64,000 bases of DNA. Origin: Galbibacter kalidii (lineage in GTDB: Bacteria > Bacteroidota > Bacteroidia > Flavobacteriales > Flavobacteriaceae). The notes beneath the pieces are model-generated. The model was not told the DNA's origin and ran no database searches. It saw only the letters and a list, made by a program, of their open reading frames with translations. Both the position numbers and the translations under genes were made by a program. Positions 34,936 through 43,401 of the stretch are shown here, one piece after another (the stretch's first letter is position 1; each line of letters starts with the position of its first letter). The stretch is taken from the NCBI RefSeq assembly GCF_026241135.1, contig NZ_JAPFGA010000010.1, positions 1-64,000 of the forward strand, given 5' to 3'.

Positions 34936-36186
34936 ATGAATGAGTCAATTACCTCGGGGGAAGCCTGTGAGGCACTAAATGGAAAAACCAAAAAACCTTT
35001 TGACGCAAGCCTGCCTGTTCGGCAGACAGGCGTCAGAACTTTTAAAATTAATGAGTCAATTTTTTATTCTATCGTTTTTCTGTGTGCCATTATTTCTAAT
35101 GCACAAGTAACAAAGACCTCTATCGAATCCTATAAACTGGGAGAAAAAAGAGACCTTCAACTTTATGTCCCTGAAGATTATTCAGCTGAAAAGACATACC
35201 CTCTTATCGTTGTTTTGGACGCCGATTATCTCTTTGACATTGTTGTAGCTAACACAAAGTTCTATGCTTATAAAGATGAAATGCCGAAAAGCATTGTCAT
35301 AGGAGTTAATCAAGATAAACTCCGGTATGACGATTGTTTTTATAACGACGATAATAGTTTCCCGGATAAAAAAGGAAACCTGTTCTTTGAATTTATCGGT
35401 ATGGAACTCATCCCTATGGTTCAAAAGAATTACAATTTAGCCAATTTTAAAGCTGTAGTGGGACATGGCATTACCGCCAACTTCACCAACTACTACCTCT
35501 TCAAAAACAATCTCCTTTTTGATGCCTATGTCAATCTTTCGCCTTCATTTGCACCTGTCATGGAAAGCAAAATCCCTGAAAGGTTAAGTACTATTGAAAA
35601 CATGACGTTTTATTATATGGCCACTGGAGAAAACGACAGGGAAAATAACCAACGCATCAACGTTTTTAACAACCAGATGAAAGGCTATACAAACAAGTCT
35701 ATCGAATATTATTATGACAATTTTGAAAATGCCGATCACTATTCTGTAGCTTCATATGGAATCCCCAAGGCCTTCGATAAAATTTTCAAAATATATAAGC
35801 CCATCAGTGTTGAAGAATACAACAACAAAGTCTTGGAACACAACGGTCCTGTGGTGGAATATCTCACCAAAAAATACAACACCATAGAAGAACTTTTTGG
35901 TTTTAAAAAGCACATTAGCCTCAATGATATGATGGCAATCTATGCTGCTACCAAAAAGAAAGAAGACTTGCCTTCCCTTGAAGAACTGAGTAAAATTGCC
36001 AAAAAAGAATATCCAGACACCATGCTTGGGTTTTTCCTTCAAGCAGAATATTTTGAGCAAATGGGCGAACCAAAAAAAGCCATGCGTACCTATGAAAAAG
36101 CTTTTGGTATGCAAGAAATTGATTTTATTACCAAAGATCTAGCTCTGGATCGTATCGATGCACTGAAGGCTGATTTTGGATGGTAA
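34936..36186 (+). CDS. Putative esterase-fold protein with disrupted signal peptide and altered nucleophile
   Basis: 416 codons. The alpha/beta-hydrolase part resembles the Fes/esterase-D family (KLGEKRDLQLYVPEDY, YPLIVVLDADYLFD), followed by a helical C-terminal region with a TPR-like hairpin (EYFEQMGEPKKAMRTYEKAF). Two oddities. First, 111 bp are inserted after MNESI, with a 12-bp direct repeat (AATGAGTCAATT at 34939-34950 and 35050-35061). Removing it restores MNESIFYSIVFLCAIISNAQ, a good signal peptide. Second, the expected nucleophile elbow GHSxxx reads VVGHGITANF (GGC for Ser). The protein may be inactive, mislocalised, or non-enzymatic. Confidence 0.75.
   Translation: MNESITSGEACEALNGKTKKPFDASLPVRQTGVRTFKINESIFYSIVFLCAIISNAQVTKTSIESYKLGEKRDLQLYVPEDYSAEKTYPLIVVLDADYLFDIVVANTKFYAYKDEMPKSIVIGVNQDKLRYDDCFYNDDNSFPDKKGNLFFEFIGMELIPMVQKNYNLANFKAVVGHGITANFTNYYLFKNNLLFDAYVNLSPSFAPVMESKIPERLSTIENMTFYYMATGENDRENNQRINVFNNQMKGYTNKSIEYYYDNFENADHYSVASYGIPKAFDKIFKIYKPISVEEYNNKVLEHNGPVVEYLTKKYNTIEELFGFKKHISLNDMMAIYAATKKKEDLPSLEELSKIAKKEYPDTMLGFFLQAEYFEQMGEPKKAMRTYEKAFGMQEIDFITKDLALDRIDALKADFGW
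34951..35061. mobile_element. 111-bp in-frame insertion with 12-bp flanking duplication
   Basis: Bounded by two copies of AATGAGTCAATT. Inside, 35013-35035 forms a hairpin (GCCTGCCTG / CAGACAGGC, TTCGG loop), related to the palindrome at 511-530, flanked by GACGC...GCGTC. The length is 37 codons, with no stop in frame. This looks like a small palindromic mobile element with target-site duplication. Confidence 0.7.
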
Positions 36187-36220
36187 GACCAATTGTGTTA
36201 AAACAGCACTTATTTTCGGG

Positions 36221-36228
36221 TAAATTTG
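36221..36228 (+). promoter_or_regulatory. -7 box for the GH2 gene
   Basis: TAAATTTG, an exact TAnnTTTG match, 31 nt before the ATG. Confidence 0.5.
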
Positions 36229-36259
36229 TATCTTTCACTTCTTAACGGAAAATATCATT

Positions 36260-38701
36260 ATGAATCTTAGGGTACTTCTATTACTGTCTTTATTTTTTAG
36301 CTTGTTTCAAGAAGCGTCTTCACAGTCCAGAACAATTTTAGAATTGTCTGACGGATGGAAATTCCAAAAGGGAAAATCGGAAAATGCTTTTCAAAAAGAT
36401 TTTAACGATTCCCGATGGGAAACTGTAAGCGTTCCTCACGATTGGGCTATCTATGGACCATTTGACAAAGAAATTGACAAACAAGAGATTGCTATCGAAC
36501 AAAACGGTGAAAAAGTGGCCACCGAAAAAACCGGAAGAACCGGTGCACTCCCCTACATAGGTGAAGCATGGTACAGAAAAGACTTTAAATTACCCCAGCT
36601 TGACGGGAACAAAAAAGTATTGATAGTTTTTGAAGGTGCCATGAGTCAGCCACAGGTGTATATCAACAGTGAAAAAGCAGGAAGTTGGAATTACGGTTAC
36701 AGTTATTTCTATTTTGATATCACCGATTATGTTTCAGCAGATAAAGAAAACAATTTGGCCGTTCAACTATCAAACGTAGGAGAATCTTCGCGTTGGTATC
36801 CCGGTGCCGGCCTGTACCGAAAAGTCCGCATCATTGTAAAAAACAAGGAAAATTTTAACCAATGGGGAACTTTTATCACTACCCCTTTTATTTCTTCTGA
36901 AATGGCTAAAGTCAACATCAAAGCCAAAGTTTCAGGAGAAAACCTCAAACTAAAGACCAAAATTTTGGACGCTGACGGAAATGAAGTAGCAAGTGGTGAA
37001 GCTTCTACCCTCTTCGGAAATGAATTTGAACAAAATATTGCAGTTGACAACCCCAATTTATGGAGTCCGGAAACACCTTATTTGTATACCGCGGTATCAC
37101 AACTTTATTCCGGTAACGAACTCAAAGATGAAAAACAAACCCGATTCGGCATTCGGGAAGTCAAATATGAAGCTGGGAAGGGTTTTAGCCTAAACGGCAA
37201 AGTGAGAAAATTTAAAGGTGTTTGCCTACATCACGATTTAGGCCCCTTGGGAACAGCAGTTAACAAAACCGCTTTGCGTAGACAATTACGTATTTTAAAA
37301 GACATGGGAGCCGATGCTGTTCGTAGCGCTCACAATATGCCTTCCATGGAACAACTCGAATTGTGTGATGAAATGGGACTCATGTTTATAGCTGAAAGTT
37401 TTGACGAATGGGCAAAGCCTAAAGTAAAAAACGGCTACAATCGCTTTTTTGAGACCGATGCGGAAAAAGATGTGGTGAATTTAGTTCGTGCCACTCGTAA
37501 TCATCCAAGCATTGTGATGTGGAGTTCCGGTAACGAAGTCCCCGACCAATGGGGTTCAGAAGGGGTTAAACGCGCCAAGTGGCTACAAGACATCTTCCAT
37601 AGGGAAGATCCCACACGTCCGGTGACCGTTGGGATGGATCAGGTACAAAACACCATGGAGTCAGGATTTGGTGCCCTGTTGGATATCCCCGGATTGAATT
37701 ACCGTCTCCATCTTTATGAAGAGGCCTATGAAAAATTTCCACAAGGATTCATTTTAGGTTCTGAAACCGCTTCAACAGTGAGTTCAAGAGGTATCTATAA
37801 ATTTCCGGTTGAAAAAGCTGCCATGAAACAGTATGACGATCGTCAATCCTCTTCTTATGACATGGAATATTGTAGTTGGTCCAACCTTCCTGATGATGAT
37901 TTTGTATTACAGGATGATAAAGATTGGGTGATTGGGGAATTTGTATGGACGGGTTTTGATTATTTGGGCGAACCTACACCTTATGACGGAATGTGGCCAT
38001 CCCGAAGTTCTTATTTTGGGATCAACGATTTGGCAGGTTTACCTAAAGATCGCTTTTATCTCTACCGTAGCCGATGGAATACCGAAGATGAAACACTACA
38101 CATCCTACCCCACTGGAACTGGAAAGGACGTGAAGGCGAAACCACCCCGGTTTTTGTTTATACCAGTTATGATAGTGCCGAACTTTTCTTAAACGGAAAG
38201 AGCCTCGGCGTACAAAAAAAGAACGACAGTACTCCTCAAAACAGGTATCGCTTGATGTGGATGGATGTAAAATACGAACCCGGAACACTCAAAGTAATTG
38301 CTTTTGACAAAGACGGAAATCCCGCAGCGGAAAAAGAAATGAAAACCTCGGGAGCTCCACACCAGTTGGTCTTGGATGCCGACAGAACCACCATCAAAGC
38401 CAATGGAAAAGATTTGTCGTTTGTTACCGTATCTGTAGTTGACAAAAATGGAATCCCGTGTCCAACGGCTACCAATCAGTTAAAATTTGATGTAAAAGGA
38501 AAAGGGAAATTTCGAGCAGTATGTAATGGAGATGCCACTTCCTTAGAGCCCTTCCATTTACCAACGATGAAATTGTTCAGCGGGAAACTGGTCGTGATTG
38601 TCCAATCTTCTTCCGAAGCAGGGAAAATCGAACTCTCGGTTAAAGGAAAAGGACTTAAAAGTGCTGAGATTGTTTTGAAATCTGTTTCTGAAGATGAGTA
38701 A
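36260..38701 (+). CDS. Glycoside hydrolase family 2 enzyme (beta-galactosidase-like)
   Basis: 813 residues, secreted (MNLRVLLLLSLFFSLFQEASSQ). The order is sugar-binding domain (about 28-195), Ig-like domain (200-300), TIM barrel (300-600) and C-terminal Ig-like domains with a DUF4982-type region. Acid/base Glu426 lies in WSSGNEVPDQ and the nucleophile Glu502 in ILGSETAST. GIREVKYEAGKGFSLNGK and RSAHNMPSMEQLELCDEMG are GH2 signatures. It hydrolyses a beta-linked sugar, probably beta-galactoside or a related glycan. Monocistronic, with no SusCD pair nearby. Confidence 0.93.
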   Translation: MNLRVLLLLSLFFSLFQEASSQSRTILELSDGWKFQKGKSENAFQKDFNDSRWETVSVPHDWAIYGPFDKEIDKQEIAIEQNGEKVATEKTGRTGALPYIGEAWYRKDFKLPQLDGNKKVLIVFEGAMSQPQVYINSEKAGSWNYGYSYFYFDITDYVSADKENNLAVQLSNVGESSRWYPGAGLYRKVRIIVKNKENFNQWGTFITTPFISSEMAKVNIKAKVSGENLKLKTKILDADGNEVASGEASTLFGNEFEQNIAVDNPNLWSPETPYLYTAVSQLYSGNELKDEKQTRFGIREVKYEAGKGFSLNGKVRKFKGVCLHHDLGPLGTAVNKTALRRQLRILKDMGADAVRSAHNMPSMEQLELCDEMGLMFIAESFDEWAKPKVKNGYNRFFETDAEKDVVNLVRATRNHPSIVMWSSGNEVPDQWGSEGVKRAKWLQDIFHREDPTRPVTVGMDQVQNTMESGFGALLDIPGLNYRLHLYEEAYEKFPQGFILGSETASTVSSRGIYKFPVEKAAMKQYDDRQSSSYDMEYCSWSNLPDDDFVLQDDKDWVIGEFVWTGFDYLGEPTPYDGMWPSRSSYFGINDLAGLPKDRFYLYRSRWNTEDETLHILPHWNWKGREGETTPVFVYTSYDSAELFLNGKSLGVQKKNDSTPQNRYRLMWMDVKYEPGTLKVIAFDKDGNPAAEKEMKTSGAPHQLVLDADRTTIKANGKDLSFVTVSVVDKNGIPCPTATNQLKFDVKGKGKFRAVCNGDATSLEPFHLPTMKLFSGKLVVIVQSSSEAGKIELSVKGKGLKSAEIVLKSVSEDE

Positions 38702-38732
38702 TAAATAATGTGGTGTTTAAAAAACCGTCACG

Positions 38733-38757
38733 GAACCTGCCTAACGGCAGTCAGGTT
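38733..38757. repeat. Palindromic repeat after the GH2 gene
   Basis: GAACCTGCCT-AACGG-CAGTCAGGTTC forms an imperfect stem. It is related to the CCTGCCTGCCGGCAGGCAGG family and may serve as a terminator. Confidence 0.55.
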
Positions 38758-38802
38758 CACGGATAATTTTTTGGTTTTATGAGACTAAAAAGGGGTAAAA
38801 GT

Positions 38803-38913
38803 TGTCAGTTCGAGCATTATTAAGATTTATTTTGAATTGAAGATACCAAGCAAAGCTTATCGAGAACTAATCGTATTGACTATCAATAGGTTTCGACTGC
38901 GCTCAACCTGACA
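38803..38913 (+). repeat. REP/MITE-like element, copy X
   Basis: Ends TGTCAGTTCGAGC and GCTCAACCTGACA are imperfect inverted repeats. The body has GATACCAAGCAAAGCTTATC. The same element lies inverted at 42188-42306, the two bracketing radA and the aldo/keto reductase gene. Confidence 0.8.
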
Positions 38914-38983
38914 TTCAATAATCAAAAAGACTTTTTAGACATCAGAATAAAAAACATTCGTACTTCCGTGACTGACTTTGTTT

Positions 38984-39235
38984 TACAATAAGGCACAGCA
39001 ATTCTACTTTCGGGCACAGTAGCTTTACATCTTCCCACGGTAATTTCACATTCTGGCATGGTAATTTTACATTGAGGCAAAGTAACTTTACATTCTTCCG
39101 AAGTTATTTTACATTCTTGCACAGTCATTTTACATTTGGAGTACAACGGTTTTACATTTTGCTAAAGTAGTTTTACATTCTCGTAAGGTAACTTTACATT
39201 TTTGCGAAGTAATTTTACATTTGAACACCGTAAGT
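38984..39235. repeat. 21-bp tandem repeat array, 12 units
   Basis: Twelve units of the form TACATTYTKGCRAAGTAAYTT. All are 21 bp except the eighth (22 bp, near 39135). Units diverge by several bases. On the minus strand each unit encodes a heptad such as KVTLPQC or KITMPEC. The 1-bp expansion breaks the frame, so there is no single open frame and no start signal. Confidence 0.85.
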
Positions 39236-39266
39236 GAATAATGCTTGGGCGGAAAGTATTTCAGTC

Positions 39267-39308
39267 TAACTGCAAGGAGCACAAAGAAATGCGCAAAGTA
39301 CGCTAAGG
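39267..39308 (+). repeat. Dispersed repeat TAACYGCAAGGA...AAAGAAATRCGC
   Basis: Reads TAACTGCAAGGAGCACAAAG then AAATGCGCAAAGTACGCTAA. An inverted copy lies at 51714-51754. It is of a type common in Bacteroidetes intergenic DNA. Confidence 0.65.
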
Positions 39309-39323
39309 CAACAAAATTTTTAC

Positions 39324-39356
39324 AACCCTTCGAGGGATTGGAACCCTCGAAGGGTT
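39324..39356. repeat. 33-nt palindrome upstream of radA
   Basis: Left arm AACCCTTCGAGGGATT, central G, right arm pairing at 14 of 16 positions. Same 16+1+16 geometry as the hairpins at 16040, 40841 and 60124. Confidence 0.8.
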
Positions 39357-39437
39357 CATCAGAACATTCCTGCATCCGTGGCTAAAAACAAAACGAACTA
39401 ATTTGTACCTTTCCAACTTTAAAACTGTAAAAACGGA

Positions 39438-40799
39438 ATGGCTAAAGTAAAAACCTCCTTTTTCTGTCAAAACTGCGGCACCCAGTATGCAAAATGGCAA
39501 GGACAATGCAGTGCGTGTAAAGAATGGAACACCCTGGTAGAGGAAATTATTCAAAAAGAAGATAAAAAAGGCTGGAAACCCACCGATACTGCTTCCAAAA
39601 GAACAGCCAAGCCGTTAAAAATCCACGAAATTGACAGTTCGCAGGAAATGCGGATGTCGTCCGGTAATATGGAGCTCGATCGTGTTTTGGGTGGAGGGAT
39701 TGTTCCGGGTTCCGTAACCCTGCTCGGAGGTGAACCGGGCATCGGGAAGAGTACACTTTTACTACAAATTGCTTTGCAACTTCCGTTTAAAACCCTTTAT
39801 GTTTCGGGTGAGGAAAGTCAGAAACAAATAAAAATGCGCGCAGAACGTATTTTTCCCGATAGTGAAAATTGTTTGGTGCTTACAGAGACCAAAACACAAA
39901 ACATTTTCAGGCAAATTGAAGAAACCCAACCCGACATTCTTATTATCGATTCCATTCAAACCCTTCATACTGATTTTATAGAATCCTCGGCAGGAAGTAT
40001 TTCCCAAATCCGGGAATGTACATCAGAACTGATAAAATTTGCCAAGGAAACCCACACCCCTGTGATCCTGATTGGACATATCACCAAAGACGGGCATATT
40101 GCCGGGCCGAAAATACTAGAACATATGGTAGATACCGTACTTCAATTTGAAGGCGACCGAAACCATGTCTATCGAATATTAAGAGCTCTAAAAAACCGTT
40201 TCGGCTCTACGGCCGAACTCGGTATTTACGAAATGTTGGGCAATGGTTTACGGGAAGTAGCGAATCCGTCTGAAATATTGATCTCTAAAACCGAAGAAGA
40301 CCTCAGCGGAACTACGATTGCCGCTACGCTGGAAGGTATGCGTCCGTTGATGATTGAAGTACAGGCTTTGGTGAGCACTGCAGTTTACGGCACTCCGCAA
40401 CGCACCACCACAGGCTACAACGTAAAACGTCTCAATATGCTTTTGGCGGTATTGGAAAAAAGAGCCGGATTCAGACTGGGTGCCAAAGACGTGTTTTTAA
40501 ATATCACCGGCGGAATTTCCATAGACGAACCCGCTATCGACCTCGCCGTAGTGACTGCCATACTTTCCAGTAATGAAGACATCGCTGTTGAAAAAGACTA
40601 CTGCTTTGCTGCCGAAATAGGTCTTGCCGGGGAAATAAGACCCGTACAACGTGTGGAACAACGTATTTTGGAAGCTGAAAAATTAGGGTTTTCCACCATT
40701 TTTATCTCCAAACTGAATAAAATCTCTATTAAAAATCCGAAAATAAATATCCGAAGGGTTGCCAAAATAGAAGATGTAGCTGCGTTTTTGTTTGGGTAA
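39438..40799 (+). CDS. radA: DNA repair protein RadA
   Basis: RecA-like ATPase that processes recombination branches. 453 residues, full length. A zinc finger with Cys10, 13, 24 and 27 (FFCQNCGTQYAKWQGQCSACKEW) is followed by Walker A GGEPGIGKSTLL at 97-108, Walker B LIIDSIQT near 175, the RadA-specific KNRFG near 255, and a C-terminal Lon-protease-like domain (FLNITGGISIDEPAIDLAV, lacking the protease dyad). Between the GH2 gene and a convergent aldo/keto reductase gene. Confidence 0.97.
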   Translation: MAKVKTSFFCQNCGTQYAKWQGQCSACKEWNTLVEEIIQKEDKKGWKPTDTASKRTAKPLKIHEIDSSQEMRMSSGNMELDRVLGGGIVPGSVTLLGGEPGIGKSTLLLQIALQLPFKTLYVSGEESQKQIKMRAERIFPDSENCLVLTETKTQNIFRQIEETQPDILIIDSIQTLHTDFIESSAGSISQIRECTSELIKFAKETHTPVILIGHITKDGHIAGPKILEHMVDTVLQFEGDRNHVYRILRALKNRFGSTAELGIYEMLGNGLREVANPSEILISKTEEDLSGTTIAATLEGMRPLMIEVQALVSTAVYGTPQRTTTGYNVKRLNMLLAVLEKRAGFRLGAKDVFLNITGGISIDEPAIDLAVVTAILSSNEDIAVEKDYCFAAEIGLAGEIRPVQRVEQRILEAEKLGFSTIFISKLNKISIKNPKINIRRVAKIEDVAAFLFG

Positions 40800-40840
40800 A
40801 AAGCCACTAATTCACGGATGATTTTTTATTGGAACAAACG

Positions 40841-40873
40841 AAACCTCACAGGTTTTCAAAACCTGTGAGGTTT
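40841..40873. terminator. 33-nt perfect palindrome after radA
   Basis: Left arm AAACCTCACAGGTTTT, central C, perfect right arm. Each arm can also fold on itself (AAACCT / AGGTTT). It lies between convergent genes, so a bidirectional terminator is likely. Confidence 0.85.
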
Positions 40874-40901
40874 GGTATTCGTAGGTGACTAAACACGACA
40901 T

Positions 40902-40938
40902 GAGCCAAGAGGCTGGCACAAGCGTCCACGCTTGTGCC
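40902..40938. repeat. Repeat with GAGCCAAGAGGCT and perfect hairpin
   Basis: GGCACAAGCG-TCCA-CGCTTGTGCC (40915-40938) is preceded by GAGCCAAGAGGCT. A related copy (CGAGCCAAGAGGCTCGCACTAG) lies near 52634-52655. Confidence 0.65.
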
Positions 40939-40991
40939 TTTTATACTTTCCCTTAAAACTAACTTTATTAACCAATAACCCTTAACATTCA

Positions 40992-42035
40992 TTAAGGTGC
41001 AGGATTCGGAATCAATTCATGTATTTTATTGATCTCCATTAACAATTCCGGACTCAATTCAACATTAATACTATCAATATTCTCTTTAAGCTGCTCCATG
41101 CTTGTAGCTCCAATAATATTACTGCTTACAAACGGCTGTTGGTTGATAAAAGCCAGTGCCAATGTCGCTAAGGACAGTCCGTTTTCCTTTGCTAGGTCGT
41201 AATACATTTTGGTTGCTTTTAAGGCATTTTCACCGTTGTAACGAGCGAACTGTGGGAATAAGGTAAGTCTTGCATTTTCTATCCCTTTCTTGTCGATATA
41301 TTTATCCGTCAGCCTACCGAAAGCCAATGGGGAATAGGGTAACAAGCCCACTTCTTCTTTCATGGATATTTCCGCCAGGCCGATTTCATAGGTTCTGTTC
41401 AATAAATTATACGGATTTTGAACTGTGCGAATACGCGGAAGGTCGAAATATTTACTTTCCTCCAAATAACGCATCGTACTCCACGGCACATCGTTGGAGA
41501 GTCCAATATAGCGGATTTTTCCTTCCTTTATATAGCCCTCCAATATCTGTAAAATCTCGTTGATATTATCTTCCCAAGCATCATCTGTGATGTGGGTATA
41601 ATCCCGTTTTCCGAAGAAATTGGAGTTTCTATCCGGCCAATGCAGTTGATACAAATCGATATAATCGGTCTGCAACCTTTTCAAGCTATTATGCAGCGCA
41701 TCGTCGATCATCTTTTTGTTGAACCGTTCATCATCGCGAATGCTGTGCCTATTTCTGTTGCTAGGACCCGCCACTTTGGAGGCCAACACAATTTCATCCC
41801 GTTTTCCGGTCTTTTTAAACCAATTTCCGATAATGGTTTCCGTTGTTCCCTGAGTTTCCTTTTCGATAGGAATGGCATAAAGTTCTGCCGTATCAAAAAA
41901 GTTGATGCCCTGATCAACCGCATGATCCATTTGTTCATGACCTTCAGCTTCGGTATTCTGTTTGCCCCAAGTCATGGTTCCCAGGCATATCTTACTTATT
42001 TCAACATCAGTTTTGGGTAGTTTAGTGTATTTCAT
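40992..42035 (-). CDS. NADP-dependent aldo/keto reductase (Tas-like)
   Basis: The start at 42035 (MKYTKLPKTDVEISKICLGTMTWG) is chosen; 15 upstream codons in frame lack family features. 347 residues with the AKR barrel: Asp/Tyr in FFDTAELYAIP near 48, Lys in VLASKVAGP near 85, His in LYQLHWPDR near 130, and an NADP loop near 270. The TQGTTETIIGNW segment is Tas-type (E. coli Tas). It reduces an unknown carbonyl. Cytoplasmic, monocistronic. Confidence 0.9.
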   Translation of the reverse strand: MKYTKLPKTDVEISKICLGTMTWGKQNTEAEGHEQMDHAVDQGINFFDTAELYAIPIEKETQGTTETIIGNWFKKTGKRDEIVLASKVAGPSNRNRHSIRDDERFNKKMIDDALHNSLKRLQTDYIDLYQLHWPDRNSNFFGKRDYTHITDDAWEDNINEILQILEGYIKEGKIRYIGLSNDVPWSTMRYLEESKYFDLPRIRTVQNPYNLLNRTYEIGLAEISMKEEVGLLPYSPLAFGRLTDKYIDKKGIENARLTLFPQFARYNGENALKATKMYYDLAKENGLSLATLALAFINQQPFVSSNIIGATSMEQLKENIDSINVELSPELLMEINKIHELIPNPAP

Positions 42036-42187
42036 GTGTTTATTTTTATTGTTTTTTAAAGGACACATGGAACCTCGCATTCATAATCATTTCTTTGTGT
42101 GTCGATTGCGACATGCTCGGTTTCATTTGTTTAGCAATTTTTTAAAAGGAAAAAGAAGTTGTCTAAAGAGTAATTCAAATTGCACAT

Positions 42188-42306
42188 TGTCAGGTTGAGC
42201 GCAGTCGAAACCTATCGATCTTCAAAACCATTTAGTTCTCGATAAGCTTTGCTTGGTATCTTCAATTCAAAACATATTTTGAATCTCGATAATGCTCGAA
42301 CTGACA
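42188..42306 (-). repeat. REP/MITE-like element, copy Y (inverted to copy X)
   Basis: On the minus strand it begins TGTCAGTTCGAGCATTATCG and ends GCTCAACCTGACA. The central GATACCAAGCAAAGCTTATC is identical to copy X at 38803-38913. It lies between the aldo/keto reductase start and the OmpA gene's 3' end. Confidence 0.8.
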
Positions 42307-42357
42307 GCGAATTACTTTTCAAACAACCTCTTCTCAAAAATAGTGATTTTATATTTT

Positions 42358-43317
42358 CTAGATATCGTTTAACAATTTTGTAATCTCATCGAGTTTGGGG
42401 GTTAAAATAACTTCAATCCTTCTGTTTTTTGCTTTTCCTTCGGTAGTCGTGTTTGTTGCTACAGGCACAAATTCTCCCCTACCGGCTGCTGTTAGGTTTG
42501 CCGGGTTTATACTACTGTTTGCTTGTAATATCTGAACAATAGCCGTCGCCCTTTTGGTCGAAAGATCCCAATTATCCTGTAGCGGACCATTACCACGATA
42601 GGGAACATTATCGGTATGTCCTTCAATAAGAACATTGATATCCGGGTTTTGCGCCAAAACGGTTCCCAATTGTTGTACTGCTCTTCTTCCGTTCGCGTTT
42701 ACCGCCCAGCTTCCGCTTTGAAAAAGCAATTTGTTTTCCATGGAAACATAAACTTTCCCGTCGCGCTGCTCTACGGTAAGTCCTTTTCCTTCAAAATCCA
42801 GCAAGGCTTTGGAAATAGCATCTTTTAGGTTTTTCATCGCTGCATCTTTGGCGGCAATCATGCTTTCCAATTCGTCAACCCTTTTAGAGCGAACTTCTAA
42901 CTGTTTTTTCAATGCTTCCAGTCGGCTACTTTCTGCTGCCAATGCTTTCTCCTTATCTTCCAGTTGTTGTAACAGCTCCCGGTTTTTTCTAGCATTCGCT
43001 TCAATGGCAGAGCTACTGTTTTCCTCCAAGGCATTGTATGAAGCCCGAAGGTTTTCCAGATTGTTTTTTGCAGCAGCATAATCTTGTCTCAAGCGATCTC
43101 TTTCGGCTGTAGCTTCTTCATAGGCTTTTTCCAATGCCGTGAGTTCGTTTTGCAAACGGTTTTTCTCAGATTCCAACCCCTGATTTTCATCTCTCAAGCC
43201 CTTACTTTCCTCTTTCAAGGCATTGTATTTACTTTCAAGATCGTTATATACTTTAGATGATACACAGGAACTGCAAATCCCTATAAAGATCAATCCTATG
43301 GTTATTTTTTTTAACAT
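42358..43317 (-). CDS. OmpA-family peptidoglycan-binding lipoprotein with coiled coil
   Basis: 319 residues. A lipoprotein signal (IGLIFIGICSSCVSSK, Cys near 18) is followed by a coiled coil (25-165, Glu/Lys/Leu-rich) and an OmpA C-terminal domain (about 185-310) with LLFQSGSWAVN, VLIEGHTDNVPYRG (the conserved Asp) and KNRRIEVILTP (the Arg). It anchors the outer membrane to peptidoglycan via diaminopimelate. 84 bp downstream of xth on the same strand, with a degenerate palindrome in the gap. Confidence 0.92.
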   Translation of the reverse strand: MLKKITIGLIFIGICSSCVSSKVYNDLESKYNALKEESKGLRDENQGLESEKNRLQNELTALEKAYEEATAERDRLRQDYAAAKNNLENLRASYNALEENSSSAIEANARKNRELLQQLEDKEKALAAESSRLEALKKQLEVRSKRVDELESMIAAKDAAMKNLKDAISKALLDFEGKGLTVEQRDGKVYVSMENKLLFQSGSWAVNANGRRAVQQLGTVLAQNPDINVLIEGHTDNVPYRGNGPLQDNWDLSTKRATAIVQILQANSSINPANLTAAGRGEFVPVATNTTTEGKAKNRRIEVILTPKLDEITKLLNDI

Positions 43318-43401
43318 GTTTTTTTATTATTATTGGTTTAGTCAACTCTCTTGGGGCAAGTTTGTCTACCGGCAAAGGCAGGGCAGTCAGGTTAAATCTA
43401 C

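Noticed and set aside
38984-39235. CRISPR array
   Set aside because: The units are contiguous 21-mers without unique spacers, and no cas genes are present.
38922-39375. Two short minus-strand open frames with Cys-rich heptads as real proteins
   Set aside because: They are translations of a tandem DNA array broken by a 1-bp change, without start signals, signal peptide or a neighbouring partner.
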